Of a DNA stretch of 64,000 bases, positions 46,528-58,242 are shown one piece after another. This DNA is from Ectopseudomonas chengduensis. GTDB lineage: Bacteria; Pseudomonadota; Gammaproteobacteria; Pseudomonadales; Pseudomonadaceae. The translations under genes were made by a program, and so were the position numbers. How positions within the stretch are numbered: the stretch's first letter is position 1; each line of letters opens with the position of its first letter. The stretch is taken from contig NZ_JACFYZ010000002.1 in assembly GCF_015712065.1 (NCBI RefSeq), forward strand, positions 62,001 through 126,000. The letters run 5' to 3'. Below the pieces are notes generated by a model that was not told where the DNA came from, searched no databases, and was given only the letters and a program-made list of their open reading frames with translations.

Positions 46528-46965
46528 ATGACCGCCAGCCACCTCGATCACCCCGCTGCCCCCCCTAGGGTGGTTGCCGGCCTGGGTTGTCGGCGCGGTT
46601 GTGCACAGGACGAGCTGCTCGCCCTGCTGACCCACAGTCTGGCCCAGCTTGAGTTGACTGTGGATAACCTCATTGGACTGGCCAGCATCGCCCACAAGCG
46701 CGACGAACCGGGGCTGCGTGAACTGGCCATGCACCTGAATCTGCAGCTGACATTCTTCACTCCCGAAGCGCTCACGCTCCACCAGCCGGAGAAAGCCGGT
46801 AGTCCACTCATCCGATCCGTAACGGGAAGCCCCGCTGTGGCTGAACCCTGCGCCCTTGCCCTGGCCTCACGAGTGGGCAAGGCAGCCCGCCTGCTGGGCG
46901 AGAAAACCCGCACGGCCAACGCCACTTGCGCGTTGGCCACCTTCGATAGAGAACCCGCAGCATGA
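46528..46965 (+). CDS. cobE: CobE/CbiG C-terminal domain protein
   Basis: CobE is a small protein of the aerobic cobalamin pathway that equals the C-terminal domain of CbiG; it binds intermediates, but its exact role is not settled. The 145-residue product has VAGLGCRRGCAQDELLALL near the N-terminus and LASIAHKRDEPGLRELAMHL in the middle, which fit the family. It overlaps cobM by four bases (ATGA). A 13-codon frame ending in the same kind of overlap precedes it. Confidence 0.88.
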   Translation: MTASHLDHPAAPPRVVAGLGCRRGCAQDELLALLTHSLAQLELTVDNLIGLASIAHKRDEPGLRELAMHLNLQLTFFTPEALTLHQPEKAGSPLIRSVTGSPAVAEPCALALASRVGKAARLLGEKTRTANATCALATFDREPAA

Positions 46966-47717
46966 CCGTCTACTTCATCGGCGCCGGCCCCGGCGACCCC
47001 GAGCTGATCACCGTCAAGGGTCAGCGCCTGATCCGTTCGTGCCCGGTCATTCTGTATGCCGGTTCGCTGGTACCAGAAGCACTTCTTGCAGGTAATAGCG
47101 CCGAAAAGGTGGTCAATACCGCCGAACTTAACCTTGGCGAGATCATCGCACTGCTACGTCAGGCGCACGAATGTGGCCAGGACGTGGCGCGTGTGCATTC
47201 CGGCGACCCTTCGCTGTACGGCGCCATCGGCGAGCAGATTCGCGAACTTCGTGCCCTCGATATCCCCTTCGAGATCATCCCCGGCGTCACCGCAACCGCC
47301 GCCTGCGCGGCGCTACTGGAAAGCGAGCTGACCCTGCCCGGCATCGCCCAGACGGTGATCCTCACCCGCTACGGCACCACCTCGCCAATGCCCGAGGGTG
47401 AGCAATTGCATGACCTGGCGCGGCACCGCGCAACAATGGCCATCCACCTCGGTGTAAGCCATCTGCCAGCCATCGTCGGCGAACTCCTGCCACACTACGG
47501 CGCCGACTGCCCCATCGCGGTTATCCACCGAGCGAGCTGGCCCGATCAGGACTGGGTACTGGGCACCCTGGCTGATATCGAGGCAAAGGTCGCCGCCAAA
47601 GAGTTCCGCCGCACGGCGTTGATCCTTGTTGGACGGGTACTCGATCCCGGTGCGTTTGCAGAATCGGCGCTATATGACGCCACTCATCGTCATCTCTACC
47701 GTCCCGGCAACGATTGA
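46962..47717 (+). CDS. cobM: Precorrin-4 C11-methyltransferase
   Basis: CobM methylates C11 of precorrin-4 to give precorrin-5. The 251-residue enzyme has VYFIGAGPGDPELITVKGQRL at the start with the methylase motifs HSGDPSLYGAIGEQ and IIPGVTATAACAALLESELTLP and is of normal length. It is coupled to cobE by an ATGA overlap. The region after it has DnaA-box-like sequences and no hairpin terminator. Confidence 0.96.
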   Translation: MTVYFIGAGPGDPELITVKGQRLIRSCPVILYAGSLVPEALLAGNSAEKVVNTAELNLGEIIALLRQAHECGQDVARVHSGDPSLYGAIGEQIRELRALDIPFEIIPGVTATAACAALLESELTLPGIAQTVILTRYGTTSPMPEGEQLHDLARHRATMAIHLGVSHLPAIVGELLPHYGADCPIAVIHRASWPDQDWVLGTLADIEAKVAAKEFRRTALILVGRVLDPGAFAESALYDATHRHLYRPGND

Positions 47718-47830
47718 GCCTGGCGAGAAACCGTACAAAGCGCTGTATGCCCCGTCAATCAAGGCCTCCGCATGCTTATCCACAGGGTAGATGAAGAGTT
47801 ATCCAAGGATCATGTGGATAGCCATATCCA
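47718..47830. other. DnaA-box-like cluster left of MarR-GNAT gene
   Basis: This gap between convergent genes contains TTATCCACA (47776-47784), TTATCCAAG (47799-47807) and an inverse TGTGGATA (47813-47820). It begins with TGGCGAGAAACCGTACAAAG, which resembles TTGGCGAGAAACTGTTCAAA at 48873 on the other side of the gene. Confidence 0.5.
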
Positions 47831-48781
47831 TTAACGGGCACGCCGAGTGAACTGTTGCTCGGTTACCGCCGTACCCCACTGCGTCCCTCTCTTCTCCTGA
47901 GCCAGCATGAAGCCGGAAGCCTCATAGAGCGTGCGCGCCGCATCCAGTCCTTTGAAGGTCCAGAGCTGTATAGCGGCGAAGCCTTGGCGATCACAGAACT
48001 CCAGTGCTTGGCTCAAGAGTCTGCGGCCTAAACCACCACCTCGATAGCCTTCATCCAAAATGAACCAGCGCAGATGGGCTTCGTGGTTTCCAAGATCCTG
48101 TCCATCGATGGCAACAGCCCCCACGATTCGATCATGCTGGGTGGCAAGCCAGACATTGTTGCAGGGTTCGTTCAACCGCCCTGCAAAATCTGCGACACCA
48201 GCAGCGACCTGGCTTTCAAAGAACTGGCCGAACCCCCAGTGTTTTGCGTAGAACTTCGCATGCATTTCTACGATGCGACCTAGCATGCCAGGGCGATAGC
48301 CTTCGCCCAGTTGAATCGAGTTGAAAGGGGTTGCAGTGGTGTCGAGTCGACGCCTCTCAAGCGCTTGGGCATAAGCATTCACCCCCTGCGCAATGATCTG
48401 CTGCTGAGCTGGATTCAACGGCGCCAGTGCGGTTGTGACCTGATTCTGGCCATATACCTGTATGGCCTCGACCGTGCGCTTGCCCTGGTTGGTCAGCAGC
48501 AGCCGCTTGCTCCGCCCATCACAGGAACTTGTGGACTCTTCTATCTCGCCAGCCTGGATCAGCTTGGCGATCATTCGGCTCACACTGGATTTCTCCAGCC
48601 CCAGAACCTGAACGAGTTGCGCTGCAGTCATCACGCCACGGGCGCCAATTTCGAGCAAGGTATGCACCGCCGATGGCGAATAGTCGGTACCGGCCAACGT
48701 GCTCTGCATGAAACCCAGCTCACGAACCATAGTGCGAGAGGCGGATCGGATCTGGTCGACCAGAGAAGGATCAAGGCTCAT
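47831..48781 (-). CDS. MarR-GNAT bifunctional regulator/acetyltransferase
   Basis: The protein of about 316 residues joins an N-terminal MarR-type winged helix (AAQLVQVLGLEKSSVSRMIA, followed by the wing) to a C-terminal GNAT acetyltransferase with the acetyl-CoA loop DEGYRGGGLGRRLL. Such fusions occur in many bacteria and may sense and acetylate a small compound. A palindrome at 48802-48822 overlaps the next upstream start codons and is a likely auto-operator, so I use the ATG at 48781; starts at 48790 and 48811 are possible. Confidence 0.87.
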   Translation of the reverse strand: MSLDPSLVDQIRSASRTMVRELGFMQSTLAGTDYSPSAVHTLLEIGARGVMTAAQLVQVLGLEKSSVSRMIAKLIQAGEIEESTSSCDGRSKRLLLTNQGKRTVEAIQVYGQNQVTTALAPLNPAQQQIIAQGVNAYAQALERRRLDTTATPFNSIQLGEGYRPGMLGRIVEMHAKFYAKHWGFGQFFESQVAAGVADFAGRLNEPCNNVWLATQHDRIVGAVAIDGQDLGNHEAHLRWFILDEGYRGGGLGRRLLSQALEFCDRQGFAAIQLWTFKGLDAARTLYEASGFMLAQEKRGTQWGTAVTEQQFTRRAR

Positions 48782-48801
48782 GGCTGGCATATCTCCGAGC
48801 A

Positions 48802-48822
48802 ATGGTTGCATGATACAACCAT
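48802..48822. promoter_or_regulatory. Palindromic operator of MarR-GNAT gene
   Basis: ATGGTTG and CAACCAT are perfect inverse arms around a 7-base centre. The site is 20 bases upstream of the preferred start and has the size expected for a MarR dimer. Confidence 0.6.
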
Positions 48823-49090
48823 ATCTTTAGGTAGCCGTCTACAGCCCCGACAAAGGTGAACTACCCGCCTTGGCGAGAAACTGTTCAAATCGTCACAGGC
48901 CCCGGCATAAGCGGAACAGGACGATTTACCAACAGGTTTTCTGGAATGTTATCCAAAGCGGCTGTGGACAGCCGCGGAGCAAGGATCAGTTTTTGAACAA
49001 CTGGCTGAGAAGCCCTGCTCATCAGTTCCTTGGGCGAGTATCACAAGGATATCCACAGGATGATCCACGCCAATTGTTAGCAACTCTGGA
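48823..49090. other. Non-coding region with degenerate DnaA boxes
   Basis: No gene is supported. The sequence has TTATCCAAA (48949-48957), inverse TGTGGACA (48963-48970), ATATCCACA (49049-49057) and TGATCCAC (49061-49068), plus a GC hairpin GCGGCTG ... CAGCCGC (48958-48975). The beginning resembles the region left of the MarR-GNAT gene. Confidence 0.5.
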
Positions 49091-49321
49091 TCAGAGCTGT
49101 ACCTCGACCCGTTTGATACCCAATGCCCGCAACTCCACCATCAGCTCGTTCAGGCTGGAGAAGCTCTCCACCTGCTCGGCTTCGTCCACCAGAAAGAAGC
49201 TGCGCCCTGCGTCCTTCTTGAAGAATACGATCCATTCGGACGTATTGGCCGGGTTGACCATGACCTGGGTGTCGAACAGCACCCCTTCATCTGTCCTGCA
49301 TTTCACATCTACGCGCTTCAT
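49091..49321 (-). CDS. Small conserved protein, function unknown
   Basis: The 76-residue protein starts at an ATG (49321) with a perfect AGGAGAGAG in front of it; the longer open frame is not supported. It is acidic, without signal peptide or membrane segment, and contains FDTQVMVNPANTSEWIVFFK followed by DAGRSFFLVDE. I do not recognise a domain. It is divergent from the ParD-like/map pair, but no link can be shown. Confidence 0.7.
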   Translation of the reverse strand: MKRVDVKCRTDEGVLFDTQVMVNPANTSEWIVFFKKDAGRSFFLVDEAEQVESFSSLNELMVELRALGIKRVEVQL

Positions 49322-49472
49322 TCTCTCTCCTCTACCAACATGACTCCATGCGACCCGCGCCCGAGCTGGGCCAGTCAGCGGATTTGCCGCCCAGTTTAAG
49401 GGATCGGAACACTTACCGGCGCTGGCGACGATCAGACTTAGCGGGCGCAAGATGAAATTCCCGGAAAAGCTC

Positions 49473-49500
49473 TATATGATTCATATACGAAACATATATG
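49473..49500. promoter_or_regulatory. AT-rich promoter/operator of ParD-like gene
   Basis: The short stretch with CATATA repeated twice (TATATGATTCATATACG and AACATATATG) stands out in this GC-rich sequence, 12-39 bases before the ParD-like start. Repeats of CATATA could be an autoregulatory site; this is a guess from layout. Confidence 0.4.
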
Positions 49501-49511
49501 AGGAAGTTTCC

Positions 49512-49724
49512 ATGGGCATCGTCAATATCGATGACGAACTGCACGACCAGATTCGCAGGGCTAGCGCCGTCTCGGGCCGCTCGATCAATGCACAGGCGGG
49601 TTTCTGGATTCGCATCGGCATGCTCTGCGAGATGAACCCGACGCTGAGCTTCAATGAGGTGATGGCCGCCGAGATGCGTGCCGCCGGCGTGGTGGTTCCG
49701 CCAAGAATGGCGGACGCCTCATGA
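49512..49724 (+). CDS. ParD-like family protein
   Basis: The 70-residue protein has a ribbon-helix-helix-like N-terminus (GIVNIDDELHDQIRRASAVS followed by GRSINAQAGFWIRIGML) of the ParD_like family. ParD proteins are antitoxins, but here the partner is not a toxin: the stop codon overlaps the start of a methionine aminopeptidase gene (ATGA). The ATG at 49512 has AGGA seven bases upstream. A role as repressor of the small operon is probable. Confidence 0.8.
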   Translation: MGIVNIDDELHDQIRRASAVSGRSINAQAGFWIRIGMLCEMNPTLSFNEVMAAEMRAAGVVVPPRMADAS

Positions 49725-50500
49725 GCAAGACACCGCAACAGATCGCCCTGATGGCGGAGTCCGGCAGGTTGCTCGCGTCCGTGTTCGGCTACCTGGATCG
49801 CCTGGATCTGCTCGGCATGTCGACCCTGCAAGTCAACGACCTTGTGGATAACTACATCGTGAATGAACTCAAGGCGCGCCCGGCGAGCAAGGGGCAGTAT
49901 GGTTTCGCCTACGCCATGAATACGTCGCGCAACGAAGTGGTGTGCCATGGCGTCCCCAGCGCCGACGATATTCTGCGCGATGGCGATCTGGTGAATTTCG
50001 ATATCACCCTGGAGAAGAACGGCTACATCGCCGATTCGAGCAAGACCTACCTGATCGGCGAGGTGTCGGATCAGGCTCGTCAGCTCGCCCAAGTGACCTA
50101 TGAAGCGATGTGCAAAGGCATCGAAGCCGTCAAACCTGGCGCCCGACTCGGAGATATCGGTCATGCCATCGAACGCCATGCTCGTGCCCATCGCTACTCG
50201 GTGGTCAAAGAGTACTGCGGCCACGGCATCGGCCGGGAAATGCATGAACCACCCGAAGTGCTGCACTGGGGCAAAGCCGGCACCGGCCTGACGCTGCGCG
50301 AAGGCATGACCTTCACCATCGAACCCATGCTCAACCGGGGAACGGAGGATGTACGCACCCTGCGCGACGGCTGGACGGTGGTGACCCGCGATGGTCAGCT
50401 CTCAGCGCAATTCGAACATACCGTGGCGGTCACCCGCGACGGCGTTCGCGTGCTTACGCTGCGCCCCGAGGAGCTGCACCTGAGCAGGATTTCGGCGTGA
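49721..50500 (+). CDS. map: Type I methionine aminopeptidase
   Basis: The enzyme removes N-terminal methionine from new proteins. The 259-residue product keeps the metal ligands D94 and D105 (FDITLEKNGYIADSS), H168 in CGHGIG, E201 in TIEPML and E232 in FEHTVAVT, plus substrate-site H76 and H175. It is coupled to the ParD-like gene by an ATGA overlap. Pseudomonads have another map next to rpsB, so this one is probably a second isozyme. A strong terminator follows. Confidence 0.93.
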   Translation: MSKTPQQIALMAESGRLLASVFGYLDRLDLLGMSTLQVNDLVDNYIVNELKARPASKGQYGFAYAMNTSRNEVVCHGVPSADDILRDGDLVNFDITLEKNGYIADSSKTYLIGEVSDQARQLAQVTYEAMCKGIEAVKPGARLGDIGHAIERHARAHRYSVVKEYCGHGIGREMHEPPEVLHWGKAGTGLTLREGMTFTIEPMLNRGTEDVRTLRDGWTVVTRDGQLSAQFEHTVAVTRDGVRVLTLRPEELHLSRISA

Positions 50501-50509
50501 CAGAAACGC

Positions 50510-50537
50510 AAAAGCCCGTCCAGATGGACGGGCTTTT
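50510..50537. terminator. Bidirectional terminator between map and glmS
   Basis: A 12-bp stem (AAAAGCCCGTCC and GGACGGGCTTTT) with a short loop and T runs on both ends lies between the convergent map and glmS genes and should serve both. Confidence 0.9.
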
Positions 50538-50551
50538 CTTCGTCAGCGGTC

Positions 50552-52402
<1,851 letters not shown>

Positions 52403-52413
52403 GGTTTATCTCC

Positions 52414-53184
52414 TCAAGTTTCCAGCGGCGCGAGAATCAGCTGGATGCCGCGCGCGCTTATCTGTTCGGCAGCCTGGGAATCCAGGCGCTCGTCGGTAAT
52501 CAAGGTACGGAAGCTGCTCCAGGGCAGTTCCAGATTGGGTATGCGCCGGCCGATCTTGTCGCTCTCGACCATGACGATGACTTCTCGGGCCACTTCGGCC
52601 ATCACCCGCGACAAACCGAGCAGCTCGTTGAAGGTGGTGGTGCCACGCTCCAGGTCGATGCCATCAGCGCCGATGAACAGTTGGTCGAAGTCGTAGGAAC
52701 GCAGCACCTGCTCGGCTACCTGGCCCTGGAAGGATTCCGAGTGCGGGTCCCAGGTGCCACCGGTCATCAGCAACACCGGCTCGTGCTCGAGTTCGCGCAG
52801 GGCATTGGCGACGCCCAGCGAGTTGGTCATCACCACCAGCCCCGGCTTGTGGCCGAGCTGGGGGATCATCGCTGCCGTGGTGGTGCCGCTGTCGATGATG
52901 ATGCGCGCGTGCTCGCGAATCCGCGCCACACCGGCACGGGCGATCGCCTGCTTGTAGGGAGAGATGGGCTGCGTCGACTCGCCGATGAGCTCCTGCGGTA
53001 CTGGCACCGCACCGCCATAGCGACGCAGCAGCAGACCGTTCTTCTCCAGGGCGGCGAGGTCCTTGCGAATCGTCACTTCGCTGGTGGCGAAGTGCTGCGC
53101 CAGGGCGTCCACCGACACTTCACCCTGCTCGGCGAGCATGGCGAGGATGGTGTGGCGACGTTGCGGCGTGTTGCGCTTCGACAT
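52414..53184 (-). CDS. glmR: DeoR family regulator of glmS
   Basis: The 256-residue DeoR-type regulator has an N-terminal helix-turn-helix (VDALAQHFATSEVTIRKDLA) and a C-terminal sugar-phosphate sensor domain (IIDSGTTTAAMIPQL, FIGADGIDLERG). It lies 11 bases upstream of glmS on the same strand, the position of the P. aeruginosa glmR gene (PA5550, from memory), and probably adjusts glmS to amino-sugar phosphates. A palindrome TTTCGA-T-TCGAAA just upstream may be its own operator. Confidence 0.88.
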   Translation of the reverse strand: MSKRNTPQRRHTILAMLAEQGEVSVDALAQHFATSEVTIRKDLAALEKNGLLLRRYGGAVPVPQELIGESTQPISPYKQAIARAGVARIREHARIIIDSGTTTAAMIPQLGHKPGLVVMTNSLGVANALRELEHEPVLLMTGGTWDPHSESFQGQVAEQVLRSYDFDQLFIGADGIDLERGTTTFNELLGLSRVMAEVAREVIVMVESDKIGRRIPNLELPWSSFRTLITDERLDSQAAEQISARGIQLILAPLET

Positions 53185-53191
53185 GTTTAAG

Positions 53192-53204
53192 TTTCGATTC
53201 GAAA
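53192..53204. promoter_or_regulatory. Palindrome upstream of glmR (DeoR-type operator)
   Basis: TTTCGA-T-TCGAAA is a perfect 6-bp palindrome with one central base, 8-20 bases before the glmR start codon. DeoR/GlpR-type repressors bind sites of this kind, so autoregulation of glmR-glmS is plausible. Confidence 0.5.
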
Positions 53205-53257
53205 GATAATGGCGCGAATCAAAACATATGATCGAAATGCCCGCAAGCGTCCGCTGG

Positions 53258-53869
53258 TCAGTTCAGCGTCAGTTTGACGCCGAAACCGATCAGGCAAAGC
53301 CCAGCAAATTTCTCCAGACCACGCGCGATACGGGGATTTGCGCGCATGCGCTCGGCGAGAAAGTGCGTCAGCAGCACGATCAACAAGCCGTAGAGAAAGG
53401 TCAGTGCCATGATGGTCACAGCCATGAAACCGAAAGTAATCAACCCCTGATGGCGCTGCGGATCGATGAACAGAGGGAAGAAGGCCATGTAGAAGATGAT
53501 GGCCTTGGGGTTGAAGACGGTGATCACCAGGGTTTGCCACAGGTATCGCCGCGGCTTGATGTCCAGCGTCGGCGCCGCACCAGGCTTGGCCAGGATCATG
53601 CGCAGGCCGAGGTAGACCAGATAGCCGGCGCCAAGCCACTGCACCACATGGAAGGCTGCCGGATAGGCCTTGAGCAGCGCGGCGACCCCGGCCACCGCCA
53701 ACCACAGCAGCACCTGGTCGCCGAGCATGATTCCGAAGGTCGAAGCCAGCCCGCCGCGAATCCCGCCCTTGCCCGTGGACAGGATCAACGCCAGGTTACC
53801 CGGCCCGGGAATGGCCAGCAGGATGATGAAGGCCACCACGAAGGCGGGGTAATCCGTCACACCGAACAT
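53258..53869 (-). CDS. LysE family exporter
   Basis: The 203-residue membrane protein has six hydrophobic segments, the LysE signature IPGPGNLALILSTGKGG and the conserved ITVFNPKAIIFYMAFFPLF. It would export an amino acid or similar compound. It is placed between glmR and glmU on the same strand but has its own spacing; it is not a cell-wall gene. The substrate is unknown. Confidence 0.88.
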   Translation of the reverse strand: MFGVTDYPAFVVAFIILLAIPGPGNLALILSTGKGGIRGGLASTFGIMLGDQVLLWLAVAGVAALLKAYPAAFHVVQWLGAGYLVYLGLRMILAKPGAAPTLDIKPRRYLWQTLVITVFNPKAIIFYMAFFPLFIDPQRHQGLITFGFMAVTIMALTFLYGLLIVLLTHFLAERMRANPRIARGLEKFAGLCLIGFGVKLTLN

Positions 53870-53898
53870 ACAGGACTGCCTCCGGCAGGTTATCCACA

Positions 53899-53918
53899 GG
53901 CCTGGTCACCCCCAGGCC
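53899..53918 (-). terminator. Possible terminator of glmU
   Basis: A 7-bp stem (GGCCTGG and CCAGGCC) with a 6-base loop lies ten bases after the glmU stop codon. There is no T run. A perfect DnaA box TTATCCACA is adjacent (53890-53898). Confidence 0.4.
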
Positions 53919-53927
53919 AGAGCGGGT

Positions 53928-55286
53928 TCACTTCTTGGTGGGGCGCTTCCAGCCTTCGATATTGCGCTGCTTGGCACGGCCTACTGCCAGCGTATCCGCA
54001 GGCACATCGCTGGTCACTACCGAACCGGCACCGGTGGTCGCGCGGTCGCCCAGCGTAACCGGTGCGACCAGCGCACTGTTGGAACCAATGAAGACATCCT
54101 CGCCCATTACCGTGCGGAATTTGTTGGCACCGTCGTAGTTGCAGGTGATGGTGCCGGCACCGATATTCGTCCGCGCACCGATCTCGGCATCGCCCAGGTA
54201 GCTCAGGTGACCGGCCTTGGCGCCCTGGCCCAGCACCGCGTTCTTCAGTTCGACGAAGTTACCCACATGGGCCTTGGCGCCCAGTCTGGTGCCCGGACGC
54301 AGGCGAGCGAACGGGCCGCAATCGGCGCCCTCGCCCATCTCGGCACCGTCCAGGTGGCTGTTGGCTTTGACGATAGCGCCCCTGCGCAGCACCGAGTCCT
54401 TGATCACGCAGTTCGGGCCGATCTGCACATCGTCCTCGATGATCACGCGGCCTTCGAGGATGACGTTGATGTCGATGGTCACGTCGCGGCCGACGCTGAC
54501 TTCACCACGCACATCGAAGCGATGCGGATCGCGCAGGGTGACGCCCTGGGCCATCAGGCGGCGGGCCATGCGCTGCTGGTAATGGCATTCGAGCTGAGCC
54601 AGCTGGATGCGGTCATTTGCACCCAGCACTTCCATTTCGTCGGCAGCGCGCTCAGTGGCCACCACCAGACCGTCGGCCACCGCCATGGCGATCACGTCGG
54701 TCAGGTAGTACTCGCCCTGGGCATTGCTGTTGGACAGACGCCCGAGCCAGTCGGCCAGGCGCTTGCCCGGCACGGCGAGGATGCCGGTATTGCCTTCGCG
54801 GATCTGCCGTTGCACCTCGCTGGCATCCTTGTGCTCGACGATGGCCTGCACCCCGCCATCGGCGTCACGCACGATGCGGCCGTAGCCCGTCGGGTCGGCC
54901 AGCTCGACGGTGAGCAGGCCCAGCTGATCATCGCTGACCAGGGCCATCAGCCGCTGCAGAGTGGCAGTTTCGATCAGCGGTACATCGCCGTAGAGAATCA
55001 GTACGGTATCGGCGTTGAGCTGCGGCAGAGCCTGAGCCACGGCGTGACCGGTGCCGAGCTGCTCGGCCTGGATGACGAAATTCAGGTCATCGGCGGCCAG
55101 ACGCTCACGCACGGTGTCGGCGCCATGACCGATCACCACCTGGATGCTTTGCGGCTGCAGGCTGCGTGCAGTGTCGATGACATGCCCGAGCATGGGTTTG
55201 TCGGCGACCGGGTGCAGCACCTTGGGCAAAGCGGAACGCATCCGCGTGCCCTGGCCAGCGGCAAGAATGACGATATCCAGACTCAT
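53928..55286 (-). CDS. glmU: Bifunctional GlmU (GlcN-1-P acetyltransferase/GlcNAc-1-P uridyltransferase)
   Basis: GlmU acetylates glucosamine-1-phosphate and links it to UTP to give UDP-GlcNAc. The 452-residue protein has the uridyltransferase motif [19 protein letters not shown] at the N-terminus and a C-terminal left-handed beta-helix of hexapeptide repeats (ending about residue 430). The ATG at 55286 has AGGAG six bases upstream; the longer frame to 55364 lies in the atp terminator region and is rejected. Together with GlmS, this locus makes the cell-wall precursor. Confidence 0.97.
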   Translation of the reverse strand: MSLDIVILAAGQGTRMRSALPKVLHPVADKPMLGHVIDTARSLQPQSIQVVIGHGADTVRERLAADDLNFVIQAEQLGTGHAVAQALPQLNADTVLILYGDVPLIETATLQRLMALVSDDQLGLLTVELADPTGYGRIVRDADGGVQAIVEHKDASEVQRQIREGNTGILAVPGKRLADWLGRLSNSNAQGEYYLTDVIAMAVADGLVVATERAADEMEVLGANDRIQLAQLECHYQQRMARRLMAQGVTLRDPHRFDVRGEVSVGRDVTIDINVILEGRVIIEDDVQIGPNCVIKDSVLRRGAIVKANSHLDGAEMGEGADCGPFARLRPGTRLGAKAHVGNFVELKNAVLGQGAKAGHLSYLGDAEIGARTNIGAGTITCNYDGANKFRTVMGEDVFIGSNSALVAPVTLGDRATTGAGSVVTSDVPADTLAVGRAKQRNIEGWKRPTKK

Positions 55287-55359
55287 AGAAAGCTCCTTGC
55301 TGGGCAAGAGTTGGCCGCGGCCAGAGAGCCGCGCGAAGAAAACGCTATTTTGCCAGAAA

Positions 55360-55391
55360 CGCAAAGGGGCGACCTAAGTCGCCCCTTTGCG
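55360..55391 (-). terminator. Terminator of the atp operon
   Basis: A perfect 14-bp stem (CGCAAAGGGGCGAC and GTCGCCCCTTTGCG) with a CTAA loop, followed by TTTC on minus, lies 19 bases after the atpC stop codon and 74 bases before glmU. Confidence 0.92.
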
Positions 55392-55409
55392 TGATACCGC
55401 GATACGCGA

Positions 55410-55844
55410 TCAGCGGCTGCGGCCGCCGAACTTCTTGCGCATCTCGTCGATGGTGCGCAGCTGGGCAGCAGCCTCGGCCAGGCGTGCCGAAGCACTGCCG
55501 TAGTCGAACTCGGTGCCCTTCTCGCTCAGCGCCTTCTCGGCCGCCTTGCGCGCCTCGATGGCAGCGGCTTCATCCAGGTCGCCGGCACGAACGGCGGTGT
55601 CGGCAAGAACCTTCACCATGCTCGGCTGAACTTCCAGGAAGCCACCGGAGATGTAGAACACCTCCTCGGTGCCACCCTGCTTGATCACTCGCACCGGACC
55701 CGGCTTGAGATCGGTCAGCAGCGGGGTGTGGCCCGGCAGGATACCCAGGTCACCAAGGTGACCGTGGGCGATGACCATTTCCACCAGCCCCGAGAACAGC
55801 TCTTCTTCCGCACTGACGATATCGCAGTGGACTGACATAGCCAT
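55410..55844 (-). CDS. atpC: ATP synthase F1 epsilon subunit
   Basis: The 144-residue epsilon subunit couples the rotor to the catalytic head and can inhibit ATP hydrolysis. It has the N-terminal beta-sandwich ([29 protein letters not shown]) and a C-terminal helical pair rich in Ala and Glu. The ATG at 55844 with GAGG seven bases upstream is chosen over the second Met (55838). It is the last gene of the atp operon. Confidence 0.96.
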   Translation of the reverse strand: MAMSVHCDIVSAEEELFSGLVEMVIAHGHLGDLGILPGHTPLLTDLKPGPVRVIKQGGTEEVFYISGGFLEVQPSMVKVLADTAVRAGDLDEAAAIEARKAAEKALSEKGTEFDYGSASARLAEAAAQLRTIDEMRKKFGGRSR

Positions 55845-55923
55845 AACAATGCCTCGGTTGAGAGGCCGGATCAGGCTGCTGCCCGCTCCGGCCCGGACGC
55901 CCCCTGGGGGGCGCACCCGTTAC

Positions 55924-57330
<1,407 letters not shown>

Positions 57331-58194
57331 TTAAACCGCGGCAGCGCCGCCGACGATTTCCGAAATTTCCTGGGTGATCGCTGCCTGACGAGCCTTGTTG
57401 TAAACCAGCTGCAGGTCTTTGATGAGATCACCGGCGTTGTCGGTGGCGTTCTTCATCGCGATCATCCGCGCAGCCTGTTCGCACGCGCTGTTCTCGACCA
57501 CGGACTGATAGACCTGCGACTCGACGTAGCGTACCAGCAGCGCATCCAGCAATTGCTGGGCGTCCGGCTCGTACACGTAGTCCCACAGACCTTTCTGTAC
57601 ACCTTGCGCATCGCTTGCGGCCAACGGCAACAACTGCTGCACTTCCGGCTTCTGCGTCATGGTGTTGACGAACTTGTTCGACACCAGATACAGACGGTCG
57701 ATACGGCCCTCGGCGTAGGCATCCAGCACGACCTTGACACTACCGATCAGGTCGTTGATGGACGGCTCTTCACCCAGCTTGCTGATGGCGGCAACCACAT
57801 TGCCCCCGTTGCTGCGGAAGAAGCTCGCGCCTTTGCTGCCCACCACGCAGAAATCAGCCTCGACCTTCTGGTCGCGCCATTCCTTCAGGCTTCTGAGCAG
57901 CGCCTTGAACAGGTTGATGTTCAAGCCACCACACAGACCACGGTCCGAGGTCACCACGATATAACCGACGCGCTTTACATCACGCTCCACCATGAACGAG
58001 TGGCGGTATTCCGGGTTCGCCTTGGCCAGGTGACCGATCACCTGACGAATACGCTCAGCGTAGGGGCGACCGGCAGCCATGCGCTGTTGAGCCTTGCGCA
58101 TTTTGCTGACCGCCACTTTTTCCATGGCGCTGGTGATCTTTTGCGTGCTTTTGATGCTCGCAATCTTGCTGCGAATCTCTTTTGCGCCTGCCAT
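57331..58194 (-). CDS. atpG: ATP synthase F1 gamma subunit
   Basis: Gamma is the central rotor shaft. The 287-residue protein starts with the typical [20 protein letters not shown] helix, has [12 protein letters not shown] in the middle and ends with the conserved C-terminal helix ([20 protein letters not shown]). Normal length and position between atpA and atpD. Confidence 0.98.
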   Translation of the reverse strand: MAGAKEIRSKIASIKSTQKITSAMEKVAVSKMRKAQQRMAAGRPYAERIRQVIGHLAKANPEYRHSFMVERDVKRVGYIVVTSDRGLCGGLNINLFKALLRSLKEWRDQKVEADFCVVGSKGASFFRSNGGNVVAAISKLGEEPSINDLIGSVKVVLDAYAEGRIDRLYLVSNKFVNTMTQKPEVQQLLPLAASDAQGVQKGLWDYVYEPDAQQLLDALLVRYVESQVYQSVVENSACEQAARMIAMKNATDNAGDLIKDLQLVYNKARQAAITQEISEIVGGAAAV

Positions 58195-58242
58195 TTCACA
58201 CCTTTTGGTTCAAGCAGGCGGGGGCCGAAGCCCCCGCTGCGG

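Noticed and set aside
52403..52413. A glmS ribozyme in front of glmS
   Set aside because: The gap between glmR and glmS is only 11 bases and no ribozyme core is possible there.
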